Shown piece after piece: positions 8,690 through 16,585 of a stretch of DNA of 34,493 bases. Numbering within the stretch: the stretch's first letter is position 1; each line of letters begins with the position of its first letter. A program made the position numbers and the translations under genes. A model generated the notes under the pieces. That model was not told the DNA's origin. It searched no databases and saw nothing but the letters and a program-made list of their open reading frames with translations. The DNA comes from Rickettsia sp. (GTDB taxonomy: Bacteria; Pseudomonadota; Alphaproteobacteria; Rickettsiales; Rickettsiaceae): contig JAHFPS010000014.1 in assembly GCA_023269695.1 (NCBI GenBank), positions 1-34,493 of the forward strand. The letters run 5' to 3'.

Positions 8690-9070
8690 TCAATCATTCG
8701 TAGTCGCTTCGCTAAAATTAATTTCATGCTCCGATATAGTATTAAATTGCTTAGAAATACGGTAAATCAAGCTAAGCCCTAATGATAATGTAGCAAAACC
8801 AACAACAATAGCCGTGAGCATTAGTACCTGAGGTAATGGACTTACATAAAGCTGAGTATCCTGCAATAAACTACGCTCAATTGGCACAATACCCCCATTC
8901 AGCTTACCAAGCATCAGGTAAAAAATTAGCACCGAACTTTGCATGACACTCAGCCCAATGATCTTACGAACGTAATTATCACTGGTTAACATCACAAACA
9001 AACCACTAGTTAACACGAGTAGTGTTAAAAAATATAAAATTTTTGAGATATATATAGTTTCTAAAAACAT
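8690..9070 (-). CDS. mnhC: Na+/H+ antiporter subunit C (MrpC/MnhC, NuoK-like)
   Basis: This 126-aa protein has three predicted membrane helices (about residues 8-28, 38-55 and 78-104). The third begins with PLPQVLMLTAIVVGFA, the signature of MrpC/MnhC and related to NuoK. Multi-subunit Mrp antiporters exchange Na+ for H+ across the inner membrane, usually with seven subunits A-G. Here only C and two D-like subunits are adjacent; A, B, E, F and G are not in the window, so they are elsewhere or lost. It is the first gene of the cluster. The start lies about 30 bp from the end of a family 1 repeat that occupies the gap to rvhB9. Confidence 0.82.
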   Translation of the reverse strand: MFLETIYISKILYFLTLLVLTSGLFVMLTSDNYVRKIIGLSVMQSSVLIFYLMLGKLNGGIVPIERSLLQDTQLYVSPLPQVLMLTAIVVGFATLSLGLSLIYRISKQFNTISEHEINFSEATTND

Positions 9071-9102
9071 TGTTACTTAACTTAATTAATAGACTTTCTG
9101 CA

Positions 9103-9230
9103 TATAGCTAACCCCAACGTCATTGCGAGAAGACCGTAGGTCGACGAAGCAATCCATAAAAGTAACCAAAAATGGATTGCTTCGTCACCACTAAAGTGGC
9201 TCCTCGCAATGACGGAGTAATGAGCTATAA
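9103..9230. repeat. Family 1 element, copy C, with both terminal arms
   Basis: The left terminus TATAGCTAAC (9103-9112) runs into CGTCATTGCGAGAAG, then GAAGCAATCC/GGATTGCTTC around a short spacer, CTCCTCGCAATGACG (ending near 9215) and a diverged right terminus TGAGCTATAA (9221-9230). It ends 3 bp before the rvhB9 stop codon and fills the gap to mnhC. Confidence 0.85.
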
Positions 9231-9233
9231 ACC

Positions 9234-9980
9234 CTAATAAGGCTTAAATGCTTCATTAAACACGCACACTATTTTCTTCCCATGACGTATTGATAGTTTG
9301 TGAAATACCTGTTCGATAATCACCATATTAGCATTATCTTGGGCAAGTCGATAATTTACCATCGATTCTCTAAGAGCTTCATCAACTGCAAAAATAGCTG
9401 GTAATTCAGCATTTTTATCTCTGAATTGTAAGTAAGTATATACTCCATCATCAAAAATTTTAATTGGGGCAATCGATTCATTACCACTTATCGAATAATT
9501 AAAATTATATTTTTCAGGATGAGATAAATCAAGGTTAGCTGAGGATGTAACATAAGTTTGCAAATGATCTCCAGAATTCTCGTCATCAGGATAGATAAAC
9601 CTTAAATTAAAAACCATTTCTGGATCTCTCATATCTGAGGTTTCTGCAGCATATAGTTCAAAAAAATAAGTTCGCTTGTTAGTAATAATTGTCATATTAG
9701 TCGTAGCATCTTGTTCCATTGGTTTAATGAAAATCCGATGACCAGCTGGTACTATTTGCCAAGAAGTAGTATCCCCCATGGAAATACTAACTATTTCTTC
9801 CTCTTTTGCTAGTTCTATACTAGTCTGATAACCATAATATCCGGTAAACTTAAATACATCATCAGGACTATACACCATTACCCTGATTCTGCTATCGATC
9901 GATAATGGTCTAGATTCTCTAACAGCTAACGTAGTATTTACAAAAAATACTACCATAAAAAATATTATTAGTTGCTTCAT
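9234..9980 (-). CDS. rvhB9: Type IV secretion system protein VirB9 (rickettsial RvhB9)
   Basis: VirB9 forms, with VirB7 and VirB10, the periplasmic and outer-membrane core of the type IV secretion channel. The 248-aa protein has a signal peptide (about 1-19, cleavage after TTLA), the N-terminal beta domain (DSRIRVMVYSPDDVFKF, residues about 28-125) and the C-terminal domain that contacts VirB7/outer membrane (GVYTYLQFRDK...FAVD...HGKKIVCVFNEAF). Both domains are present, so it looks like the full-length form, not the shortened paralogue known in rickettsiae. It starts 1 nt after the VirB8 stop, so the two are co-translated. No VirB7, B10, B11 or D4 lies beside it. The family is clear; which rvhB9 paralogue it is remains uncertain. 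Confidence 0.9.
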   Translation of the reverse strand: MKQLIIFFMVVFFVNTTLAVRESRPLSIDSRIRVMVYSPDDVFKFTGYYGYQTSIELAKEEEIVSISMGDTTSWQIVPAGHRIFIKPMEQDATTNMTIITNKRTYFFELYAAETSDMRDPEMVFNLRFIYPDDENSGDHLQTYVTSSANLDLSHPEKYNFNYSISGNESIAPIKIFDDGVYTYLQFRDKNAELPAIFAVDEALRESMVNYRLAQDNANMVIIEQVFHKLSIRHGKKIVCVFNEAFKPY

Positions 9981-9981
9981 C

Positions 9982-10677
9982 TTATTTCTTACTTTTATCT
10001 TCTATTAACTTAAGTTTGTAACCAGTGACAACAAAATTAAATTTTGAGTTAGGTGGTAAATGGATGTTAATTGCATCTATTTCAAAATTTATTATAGCTT
10101 GCCACACCATATTTTCCAAAATATCATTAGCGGAGTTTTTTGCCACCGATGTAAATATAACCTCAGCCTTATTATTTTTATGATAAACCACTGATAATAT
10201 ATTAACAGAACGTCTTAAAGACCTTTGGTAACGCATAACTGGCGATAATGAATTGTCAATATTCATAAAATTGGCAAATTGTCTAAATATTATACGTGTA
10301 GAACTATTCTGAATAAATATAAACTGGGGACGAAGAAAATCATAATCATAAGATTCTCTGTGTATCACGTAATTTCTAATCATAATATCTGCAATAGAAT
10401 TGATTGCATCACTTTTTATATGATTAGCATTAGTTATTGTTGCACTTTTAAGAGACTCAGCACTAATTGTGTATCTTACCTGACGAATTGCTGGTAATAA
10501 ATTGTTAAAATTAACCAGCATCCCTAGAAATAATACCAAGAAAACTACAGTAAATATCAATAAAAATGATCTTTGCACAAGCGGGTATAGATATTCAAAA
10601 TTATACCATCTTCTAGCATCAACAAAATATTCTCCAGACTTAATATATTCTTGAACAGAACTTAATACCTTATCCAT
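9982..10677 (-). CDS. rvhB8: Type IV secretion system protein VirB8 (rickettsial RvhB8)
   Basis: VirB8 is a bitopic inner-membrane assembly factor linking the type IV secretion inner-membrane complex to the core. The 231-aa protein has a cytoplasmic N-terminus (about 1-35), one membrane helix (about 36-55, SFLLIFTVVFLVLFLGML) and a periplasmic NTF2-like domain. That domain includes YVIHRESYDYDFL, QFANFMNIDNSLSP and RRSVNILSV. It is transcribed with rvhB9 from a likely extended -10 promoter 38 nt upstream. Rickettsiae carry two VirB8 paralogues; this one travels with a VirB9 and no other rvh gene in this window. Confidence 0.9.
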   Translation of the reverse strand: MDKVLSSVQEYIKSGEYFVDARRWYNFEYLYPLVQRSFLLIFTVVFLVLFLGMLVNFNNLLPAIRQVRYTISAESLKSATITNANHIKSDAINSIADIMIRNYVIHRESYDYDFLRPQFIFIQNSSTRIIFRQFANFMNIDNSLSPVMRYQRSLRRSVNILSVVYHKNNKAEVIFTSVAKNSANDILENMVWQAIINFEIDAINIHLPPNSKFNFVVTGYKLKLIEDKSKK

Positions 10678-10714
10678 TAGCCTAAAATAATTGATTACCT
10701 TAACTTAATATCGG

Positions 10715-10723
10715 ATTCTAGCA
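10715..10723 (-). promoter_or_regulatory. Candidate extended -10 promoter of rvhB8-rvhB9
   Basis: On the minus strand TGCTAGAAT (10723 to 10715) is an extended -10 element (TGn plus TAGAAT). It would start transcription near 10708, about 30 nt before the rvhB8 ATG. No convincing -35 is seen, as is common with extended -10 promoters. Confidence 0.4.
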
Positions 10724-10799
10724 CATATTAGCAAAGAAGTTATTATTTTTTTGTAAAAATTATTCTTTTAGCCTATCCAAAAAGCTAATTTTGTGACTA

Positions 10800-11037
10800 T
10801 ATAGCTAACCCGAATAGCATTTAGCCATAGTAAACTGGTGTCATTGCGAGTAGTAGCGAAGTACACAGCTGTCAAAAATTCGAAGGGGAGGGGGGTAGAG
10901 GTCATCATGGCAGTTTAATAAGTTGTGGAAAAATAACTGGCGTCATTGCGAGGAGGCGCGAAGCCCGAACGAAGCAATCCATTTTTGGTTACTTTTATGG
11001 ATTGCTTCGTCGACCTACGGTCTTCCTCGCAATGACG
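10800..11037. repeat. Composite of family 1 and family 3 repeats (copy D)
   Basis: The gap between rvhB8 and PBP1A starts with the family 1 terminus TATAGCTAAC (10800-10809) and its left arm to GTCATTGCGAG. It is interrupted by a diverged family 3 unit (about 10868-10930, CACAGCTGTCAAAAATTCGA...). It then continues as a complete inner family 1 palindrome, CGTCATTGCGAGGAG...CCTCGCAATGACG (about 10942-11037). The junction AAAAATAACTGGCGTCATTG recurs in reverse near 30578-30605. Confidence 0.8.
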
Positions 11038-11040
11038 TTG

Positions 11041-11251
11041 ACCACATACGACTTTTAAACTACCCTGGCTAAAACCCCTTCCTCTTCTAACTTTCGACAG
11101 CTGTGGACGTTAACCACATACGACTTTTAAACTACCCTGGCTAAAACCCCTTCCTCTTCTAACTTTCGACAGCTGTGGACGTTAACCACATACGACTTTT
11201 AAACTGTCCTGCCTAAAACCGCTTCCCCTTCTAACTTTCGACAGCTGTGGG
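11041..11251. repeat. 72-bp tandem repeat, three copies (family 3)
   Basis: Units start at 11041, 11113 and 11185 with exactly 72 bp spacing. Each runs from ACCACATACGACTTTTAAAC through CCTCTTCTAACTTTCGACAG to GCTGTGG. Units 1 and 2 appear almost identical over 72 bp, whereas unit 3 carries several substitutions. The array directly follows a family 1 end. Stop codons prevent translation of the whole array. The remaining bases to the PBP1A stop (11252-11308) show nothing recognisable. Confidence 0.92.
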
Positions 11252-11308
11252 TAGCAGGCTTCGTTTCTCCTAAAAATTCCTCAATTGTTTTTGACTTATG
11301 CAGGAAGT

Positions 11309-13678
11309 CTAATATATCTCCTGAGAATTATCTTTTTCGGAGGGGGGATTATGGAAAGCATCATTATCTTGGTTTTCTTGTTGATAATCTAATAGTTGTA
11401 TATCATGAATTTTGAATGCTTCCATAACACTGCCAGAAGAAGTAATTTTACCTGTTTGTGGATTTACTGGTAATAATTTGATCGATTCTGGCACTTTAAA
11501 TGCCAGTGAAGGAATAGCAGAATATGCCTTTTCCATAAAATCAATAAATATTGGCAACGCAACACTTGACCCTGTTGCAGTTCTTCCGAGTGTTTTTGGC
11601 GTATCATAACCAATATATGTTCCGACAATTATTTTTGGAGTAAAACCAATAAACCAAGTATCCATACTCTCGTTGGTAGTGCCACTTTTACCAGCTATAA
11701 CCTTACCAAGTTTTTTTGCAGCTACTGCTGTGCCTCTTTCAACTGCTCCAGTAAGAAATGAGATAATCTGATAATCACTTGCCTCATCAGTAATCATCCG
11801 ACAATCTGGTTGAGACAGAATAGGTGGTGATAAGTTATCAGTAAACTGGGAGTCAGATACACTACAATTTTCACATTCTCTATTATCTCTACGATAAATT
11901 ATTTTACCGTTACGATCTTTAATAAGCTCTACAAAATGTGGCGTAATTTTTTTTCCTGAATTGGCAATTATTGCATAAGCATTTATCATTTTTTTTAATG
12001 TAGTTTCAAGTGAACCAAGTACCATAGAATAAAATCTCTTCGGCTCATTATTAATGCCAAATCGCTTGATTATTTCAGCAACTTTGTTTAGTCCTATAGT
12101 TTGTGCTACCCTGACAGTAACAAGGTTTCGTGATTTCTCAAGACCTGTACGCATAGTAATTAAACCCAAAAAATCTCCTTTATAATTTTTTGGTCGCCAA
12201 ACTGGCATACCGGGACCTTGTGAAATTTCTACTGGACCATCTTCAAAAATTCTATTTGGCTGGATTGCGTTTTCTAAAGCAGCAAGATAAACAAAAGTTT
12301 TACTGAGTGATCCTGGTTGTCGTAAAGCCTGGGTAGCACGATCAAATTTACTAACCGTAAAATCATATCCACCAACGCTTGCAAGCACCTGACCTGTTGT
12401 AGGATTCATCACCATAATAGCCCCATTAACAGTAGGAATTTGTCGTAAATAGTAATTAGCATTTACTTTTTCGACTACTACAACGTCACCTTTCTTTAAA
12501 AGAGTTTTTACAGATTTAAGATCATTCTTTGCCCATTTCATTTCTGATAAAACTATTTTGGACTTACTCAAATCGCAAAGACCAATTTCCGCTTGATTAT
12601 CTGAAACATTTAATACCGCAGCTAGTTGATATTCTAAAATGGCTGGTGGTTTTGTTAGTTTATTTAAATTATCTTGCCAGTTATTTAGGTCTATATTAGT
12701 TATGACTCCTCTAAAACCATGTTTTCTGTCATATTCTCTTATACCTTTCCTAAGAGCATTTTCCGCAGCTTGCTGCATGCTAGCATCAAGTGAGGTAATG
12801 ACAGTTAACCCTCCAGTATAAAAATATTCTTTACTACCAATTCTGCTAATGACTTCTTCCCGTACCTGCTCAGCATAATAACCGGCTGTAACGGTTTCAT
12901 TACGATCCCGCTTTTGCAAAGTAATTGCAGTATCTATTGCTTCTTTTGCTGTTTCTTGCGTTATATAACCATCTTCCAACATTCTTATAATGACATAATC
13001 TCTACGCTCTTTTACCCTGGCATAATTTTTCTCCGGGTTAAAATTTGATGGAGCCTTTGGTAACCCAGCGATAAAAGCTGATTCAGCAAGAGTTAGATCA
13101 TCAATAGATTTATTAAAATAATTTTGAGCAGCCATGGCAACTCCGTAGGATCCCCTACCAAAAAATGTTTGATTAAGATATAACTCCAAAATTTGATCTT
13201 TAGTAAAGGTTTTTGAGACCATATATGATAAAATTGCCTCTTTAATCTTACGTTCTATCGATACCTCAGAGCTTAATAAAAAATTCTTGACTACTTGCTG
13301 GGTAATAGTTGATCCTCCTTCTACTCTACGGTGGTGTACGATATTAGAGATATTTAATATTGCTGCTCTGATGATACTTATAATATCAACTCCCGAATGT
13401 TCAAAAAAATTCTTATCTTCTGCTGAAATAAACGCCTCTATAAGAGAGCGTGGTACACTACTAATAGGTACAAAAACTCTACGTTCCAAAGCATATTCCT
13501 CCATTAATTTTCCATTTTGGGCATACACTCTTGTTACCGATGGTGGATGATAATCGGCAAGTTGAGAATAGTCCGGTAGATCTTTTGAGTAATGATACAA
13601 CAAATATATACAAACACTAATAGCTATTAGTCCTAATATTATAAATAATTTAAAAAATACATAAAAAAGTTTGAACAT
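11309..13678 (-). CDS. mrcA: Penicillin-binding protein 1A, bifunctional transglycosylase/transpeptidase
   Basis: This 789-aa class A PBP polymerises glycan strands and cross-links their peptides on the outer face of the inner membrane. It has an N-terminal membrane anchor (about 7-28). The GT51 glycosyltransferase domain follows (about 50-225), with catalytic Glu87 in EDKNFFEHSG and the motif GGSTITQQVVKNFLL (121-135). The transpeptidase domain has Ser457-x-x-Lys460 in RQPGSLSK, Ser516-Arg-Asn and Lys664-Ser-Gly-Thr-Thr. The segment between the two domains (about 300-410) fits the OB-like insert of PBP1A. A CENC motif at 602-605 lies in a transpeptidase loop. Length is usual for rickettsial PBP1A. 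It sits alone between repeat blocks and no clear ribosome site is seen before ATG 13678. Confidence 0.95.
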   Translation of the reverse strand: MFKLFYVFFKLFIILGLIAISVCIYLLYHYSKDLPDYSQLADYHPPSVTRVYAQNGKLMEEYALERRVFVPISSVPRSLIEAFISAEDKNFFEHSGVDIISIIRAAILNISNIVHHRRVEGGSTITQQVVKNFLLSSEVSIERKIKEAILSYMVSKTFTKDQILELYLNQTFFGRGSYGVAMAAQNYFNKSIDDLTLAESAFIAGLPKAPSNFNPEKNYARVKERRDYVIIRMLEDGYITQETAKEAIDTAITLQKRDRNETVTAGYYAEQVREEVISRIGSKEYFYTGGLTVITSLDASMQQAAENALRKGIREYDRKHGFRGVITNIDLNNWQDNLNKLTKPPAILEYQLAAVLNVSDNQAEIGLCDLSKSKIVLSEMKWAKNDLKSVKTLLKKGDVVVVEKVNANYYLRQIPTVNGAIMVMNPTTGQVLASVGGYDFTVSKFDRATQALRQPGSLSKTFVYLAALENAIQPNRIFEDGPVEISQGPGMPVWRPKNYKGDFLGLITMRTGLEKSRNLVTVRVAQTIGLNKVAEIIKRFGINNEPKRFYSMVLGSLETTLKKMINAYAIIANSGKKITPHFVELIKDRNGKIIYRRDNRECENCSVSDSQFTDNLSPPILSQPDCRMITDEASDYQIISFLTGAVERGTAVAAKKLGKVIAGKSGTTNESMDTWFIGFTPKIIVGTYIGYDTPKTLGRTATGSSVALPIFIDFMEKAYSAIPSLAFKVPESIKLLPVNPQTGKITSSGSVMEAFKIHDIQLLDYQQENQDNDAFHNPPSEKDNSQEIY

Positions 13679-13739
13679 CGTTATATCAATTTATTATGAG
13701 GTCTAGAAATGATACTTTTTACTCTAAAACACTTAATTA

Positions 13740-13872
13740 TTAGTTAACCTGATTAGTATTTTTTAGCCATAGTAAACTGGCGTCATTGCGAGGAGACCGT
13801 AAGGTCGACGAAGCAATTCAAAAAGTGGTTAGAAATGGATTGCCACGACCACTATGTGGTCTCGCAATGACG
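13740..13872. repeat. Family 1 element, copy E
   Basis: A diverged left terminus (TAGTTAACCTGATTAG) leads through TTAGCCATAGTAAACTGG to CGTCATTGCGAGGAG and an inner palindrome ending TCTCGCAATGACG at 13872. The right terminal arm is replaced by a family 3 unit with the same junction (CAATGACGTTGACCAC) as at 11031-11046. Confidence 0.85.
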
Positions 13873-13972
13873 TTGACCACGTACAACTTTTAAAGTACAC
13901 TATCTAAAACCGCTTCCTCTTCTAACTTTCGACAGCTGTGAATCTAAGATCCCTGCATTCGCAGGGATGACA
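13873..13972. repeat. Single family 3 unit followed by a family 2 hairpin
   Basis: 13873-13940 is one copy of the 72-bp unit (CACGTACAACTTTTAAA...CTAACTTTCGACAGCTGTG). It is followed at 13948-13972 by GATCCCTGCATTCGCAGGGAT and GACA, half of a family 2 element. Confidence 0.8.
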
Positions 13973-14053
13973 CAAAAAGGATGTCATATATGGTCCTAAA
14001 TTGGAAATTTTTACTTATCTCTAAACCTATTATTTTTTATTATATAACTTTAA

Positions 14054-14080
14054 CTTAACTATAGTAACACAATAGTTAAG
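14054..14080. repeat. Perfect 9-bp hairpin in the PBP1A-tyrS gap
   Basis: CTTAACTAT (14054-14062) and ATAGTTAAG (14072-14080) pair perfectly around a 9-nt loop. No T-run follows on either strand. It lies about 280 bp upstream of tyrS; its role is unknown. Confidence 0.45.
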
Positions 14081-14145
14081 TGCTACTTTAAAATTTTATT
14101 GGCGGCTCTTAGCATACATTTCTTATAAAACAAATCAATAAAATG

Positions 14146-14226
14146 TTATAGCTAACTCGATTAGCATTTAGCCATAGTAAACTGGCGTTATTGCGAGGAG
14201 TACGTAAGAACTAGGTTAGTTATAGC
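14146..14226. repeat. Family 1 deletion derivative, copy F
   Basis: The terminus TTATAGCTAAC (14146-14156), the left arm TTAGCATTTAGCCATAGTAAAC and GTTATTGCGAGGAG are present. They are followed almost at once by the opposite end (GGTTAGTTATAGC, near 14214-14226). The centre and right inner arm are missing, leaving an 80-bp element. The rest of the gap to tyrS is AT-rich with no convincing promoter. Confidence 0.7.
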
Positions 14227-14357
14227 TTACAAATTTTCAAATAATTTGCATATATCTATTAGTGTAGTTAATTTTTATGATATATTGTCGTTAAGGGAAC
14301 ATATAGGATTGAAATATCTAGGTTCTGTTGTTTAATTTTATTATTTTGTAAATAATT

Positions 14358-15605
14358 ATGTTTATTAAAGATTTTGAGAATAAAGGTTTTTTATATCAAT
14401 GTACTGATTTAGAAAAACTAACCGCACTAATGAACAATAGTAAAATCTCTGCTTATATTGGTTTTGATTGTACAGCTCAATCTTTACATGTGGGCAGTCT
14501 GATGCAAATTATGATATTGCGTCTATTGCAGCAATATGGTCATAAACCAATAGTAATCCTGGGAGGAGCGACTAGTAAGATTGGTGATCCTACTGGTAAA
14601 GATGAGGCAAGAAAATCTTTGACAAAAGAAGAAATTATCAAGAATACCGAAGGCATAAAAAAATCATTATCAAAATTTATTAAATTTGGTGCTGGTGAAA
14701 ATGATGCAATATTAATTGATAATTCAGATTGGCTAGAATCGTTAAATTACTTAGATTTTCTTCGTAACTTTGGTAGTTTTTTTTCTGTAAATCGTATGTT
14801 ATCTATGGATTCGGTAAAATTACGTTTAGAGAGAGAACAGCATATGAGTTTTTTAGAATTCAACTATATGTTGCTACAAGCCTACGATTTTTATCATTTA
14901 AACAAAGTATATGGTTGTTCTTTACAAATAGGTGGCAGTGACCAATGGGGTAATATAATAATGGGAGTTGATTTCACCAGGAAACTAACTGGTAATGAAG
15001 TTTTTGGTATGACTACGCCATTATTAACAACTGCTTCTGGCAATAAGATGGGCAAGTCTATTGGTGGAGCGGTATGGCTAAATGAAGATATGCTAAGTCC
15101 GTATGATTATTATCAATATTGGCGGAATTGTGAAGATCAAGATGTAGTCAAATTTGCTAAATTATATAGCGAGTTAGAGGAAGATAAAATGCAAGAATTT
15201 ACCTTACTTACTGGCTCCGATATTAATGGTGCCAAGAAGCAATTAGCCTTTAATTTAACAAAACTTTGTCATGGTGAACAAGCAGCTATAGCAGCATTAG
15301 AAACAGCTACAAAGGTTTTTGAACAAGGAAAAATTGACATAAATTTACCAACTATCTATATCGAACATAGTAGGTTAACTATAGGTATTTCGGCATATGA
15401 ATTACTCCATGAGCTAGGGCTTGTTGAATCAAAATCTGAGGGGCGTAGGCTCATTAGAGGGGCTGGAGCTAAAATCAATAATCAACTAATCGAAGATGAA
15501 AATATGATGGTTGATTTGACTTTTATGCAGAACAACCAAGTTATTAAAATCTCTGCGGGTAAGAAGAAACATATGTTAATTAGGTTGATGGATCATGCAA
15601 TATAA
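14358..15605 (+). CDS. tyrS: Tyrosyl-tRNA synthetase
   Basis: This class I synthetase activates tyrosine and charges tRNA-Tyr. The 415-aa protein has the bacterial TyrRS1 layout: an N-terminal Rossmann domain with [15 protein letters not shown] (the HIGH-like motif is HVG at 44-46), [13 protein letters not shown], and [11 protein letters not shown] for tyrosine recognition. The KMSKS-like loop reads KMGKS at 230-234. A C-terminal S4 RNA-binding domain occupies about 340-410 ([20 protein letters not shown]). All catalytic parts are present. It is monocistronic, flanked by two repeat-rich gaps, and has no strong Shine-Dalgarno, as is common in this genome. Confidence 0.96.
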   Translation: MFIKDFENKGFLYQCTDLEKLTALMNNSKISAYIGFDCTAQSLHVGSLMQIMILRLLQQYGHKPIVILGGATSKIGDPTGKDEARKSLTKEEIIKNTEGIKKSLSKFIKFGAGENDAILIDNSDWLESLNYLDFLRNFGSFFSVNRMLSMDSVKLRLEREQHMSFLEFNYMLLQAYDFYHLNKVYGCSLQIGGSDQWGNIIMGVDFTRKLTGNEVFGMTTPLLTTASGNKMGKSIGGAVWLNEDMLSPYDYYQYWRNCEDQDVVKFAKLYSELEEDKMQEFTLLTGSDINGAKKQLAFNLTKLCHGEQAAIAALETATKVFEQGKIDINLPTIYIEHSRLTIGISAYELLHELGLVESKSEGRRLIRGAGAKINNQLIEDENMMVDLTFMQNNQVIKISAGKKKHMLIRLMDHAI

Positions 15606-15610
15606 TGTCA

Positions 15611-15685
15611 TTATTCTTTCTTTAATTGTTTATTTGCTAAATCAAGTAATTTTTGATCAAAGGAAAGAATAGACTTCTTTCGAAT
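15611..15685 (-). pseudogene. Possible 3' relic of a lost gene downstream of tyrS
   Basis: On the minus strand 24 codons end in a stop at 15611-15613 and read ...ILSFDQKLLDLANKQLKKE. An in-frame stop lies immediately upstream, so no gene is intact. The phrase FDQKLLDLA is reminiscent of the C-terminus of PIN-domain (VapC-type) toxins, but the fragment is too short to assign. It may be chance. Confidence 0.2.
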
Positions 15686-15761
15686 TTAAAAAATCAGCGG
15701 TTGGAATAAAATAATTAAAGTAAGGAATTCCTACCAAGGAATATGCGAGAGATGATAATAT

Positions 15762-15871
15762 TGATGGTGAATAAGACAAACCTTAGCTTACGAAAAAACT
15801 GACGACGTCATAGGTTCATAGAAGCCGTTGCAATGATAATGTTAAAGTTCGTAAGTTAGCGAATTCCATCA
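15762..15871. repeat. About 110-bp palindromic element between tyrS and ispZ
   Basis: TGATGG (15762-15767) pairs with CCATCA (15866-15871), and TAGCTTACGAA (15784-15794) with TTCGTAAGTTA (15848-15858) apart from a G-T wobble. Size and architecture recall rickettsial palindromic elements, but it is none of the three families described here. Further on, 15964-16010 holds a family 1 right arm (GTCAGTTTACTATGG) and an 18-bp word that recurs inverted at 30467-30484. Nothing else is seen in this gap. Confidence 0.45.
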
Positions 15872-16018
15872 GGGCTATGGCACTTTATTGAGCCTTAAGT
15901 CGAATACATGGCTGCATTTGCTTTTTTTCTGTCAAGTATTATTTTTTTCCTTGCATTTTTGGGTAGATCCATACATGACGTCAGTTTACTATGGTTAAAA
16001 CCTTCTTGGGTAGCTACA

Positions 16019-16576
16019 TTACTTCGCTGATATGTCATCTGTTGAATCTGGCAGTTTGTTCTTTAAGATAAAAGGTATTTGTAGCAATAGGAAAACGAAC
16101 ATTATAGGTATTGCTCCAAATATTTTAAATATAACCCATGTAGATTCTGCAAAATTACGCCATATTATTTCATTTAATACTGCCATGAACAAGAGAAAAG
16201 CTGCAGTTCTATAGCTTAAAACATTCCAATTCTTATCTTCAAGTTGGACAAAATGGTTAAACATATATTTCATAAATGCCTTATTTCTTACTGCACTGAT
16301 AAAAAATGCACTACAAAAAATTAAATATAGAATGGTTGGTTTGAGCTTGATATACATAGAGTTACCACTGATCAAAACTATACTAGCTGAAACTAATAAC
16401 ACTCCAGAAGATATTAATGATGATCTTGAAACTTTGCCTTCTATAAAATAACACAGACTAACACAAATAATTGAAGTAATAAGTATATATAACGTCGCAC
16501 TTTGCATGCTACCGCCATAAAAATAGCCAACAAAAAAAGCTATAAGTGGAGCAACTTCTGATAAAAAATTAAGCAT
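16019..16576 (-). CDS. ispZ: Inner membrane septation protein YciB/IspZ
   Basis: This 185-aa polytopic membrane protein has about five to six hydrophobic segments. It has the family's N-terminal pattern FLSEVAPLIAFFVGYF, a central GNSMYIKLKPTILYLIF (the family's conserved FIKxKPTI region), and a C-terminal NEIIWRNFAESTWVIFKIFG, all diagnostic of IspA/IspZ (YciB). The family is linked to cell-envelope and septum synthesis in E. coli and Shigella; the biochemical activity is unknown. It is last in a minus-strand operon, starting 9 nt after the FTR1 stop. Its co-transcription with an iron permease may be accidental. Confidence 0.9.
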   Translation of the reverse strand: MLNFLSEVAPLIAFFVGYFYGGSMQSATLYILITSIICVSLCYFIEGKVSRSSLISSGVLLVSASIVLISGNSMYIKLKPTILYLIFCSAFFISAVRNKAFMKYMFNHFVQLEDKNWNVLSYRTAAFLLFMAVLNEIIWRNFAESTWVIFKIFGAIPIMFVFLLLQIPFILKNKLPDSTDDISAK

Positions 16577-16585
16577 AAATTAGGT

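Noticed and set aside
10678-10799. Search for a virB7 lipoprotein gene upstream of rvhB8
   Set aside because: No small frame with a lipobox was found on the minus strand in this gap.
11041-11251. CRISPR array
   Set aside because: The three 72-bp units are contiguous tandem copies with no short repeat/unique spacer alternation and no cas genes nearby.
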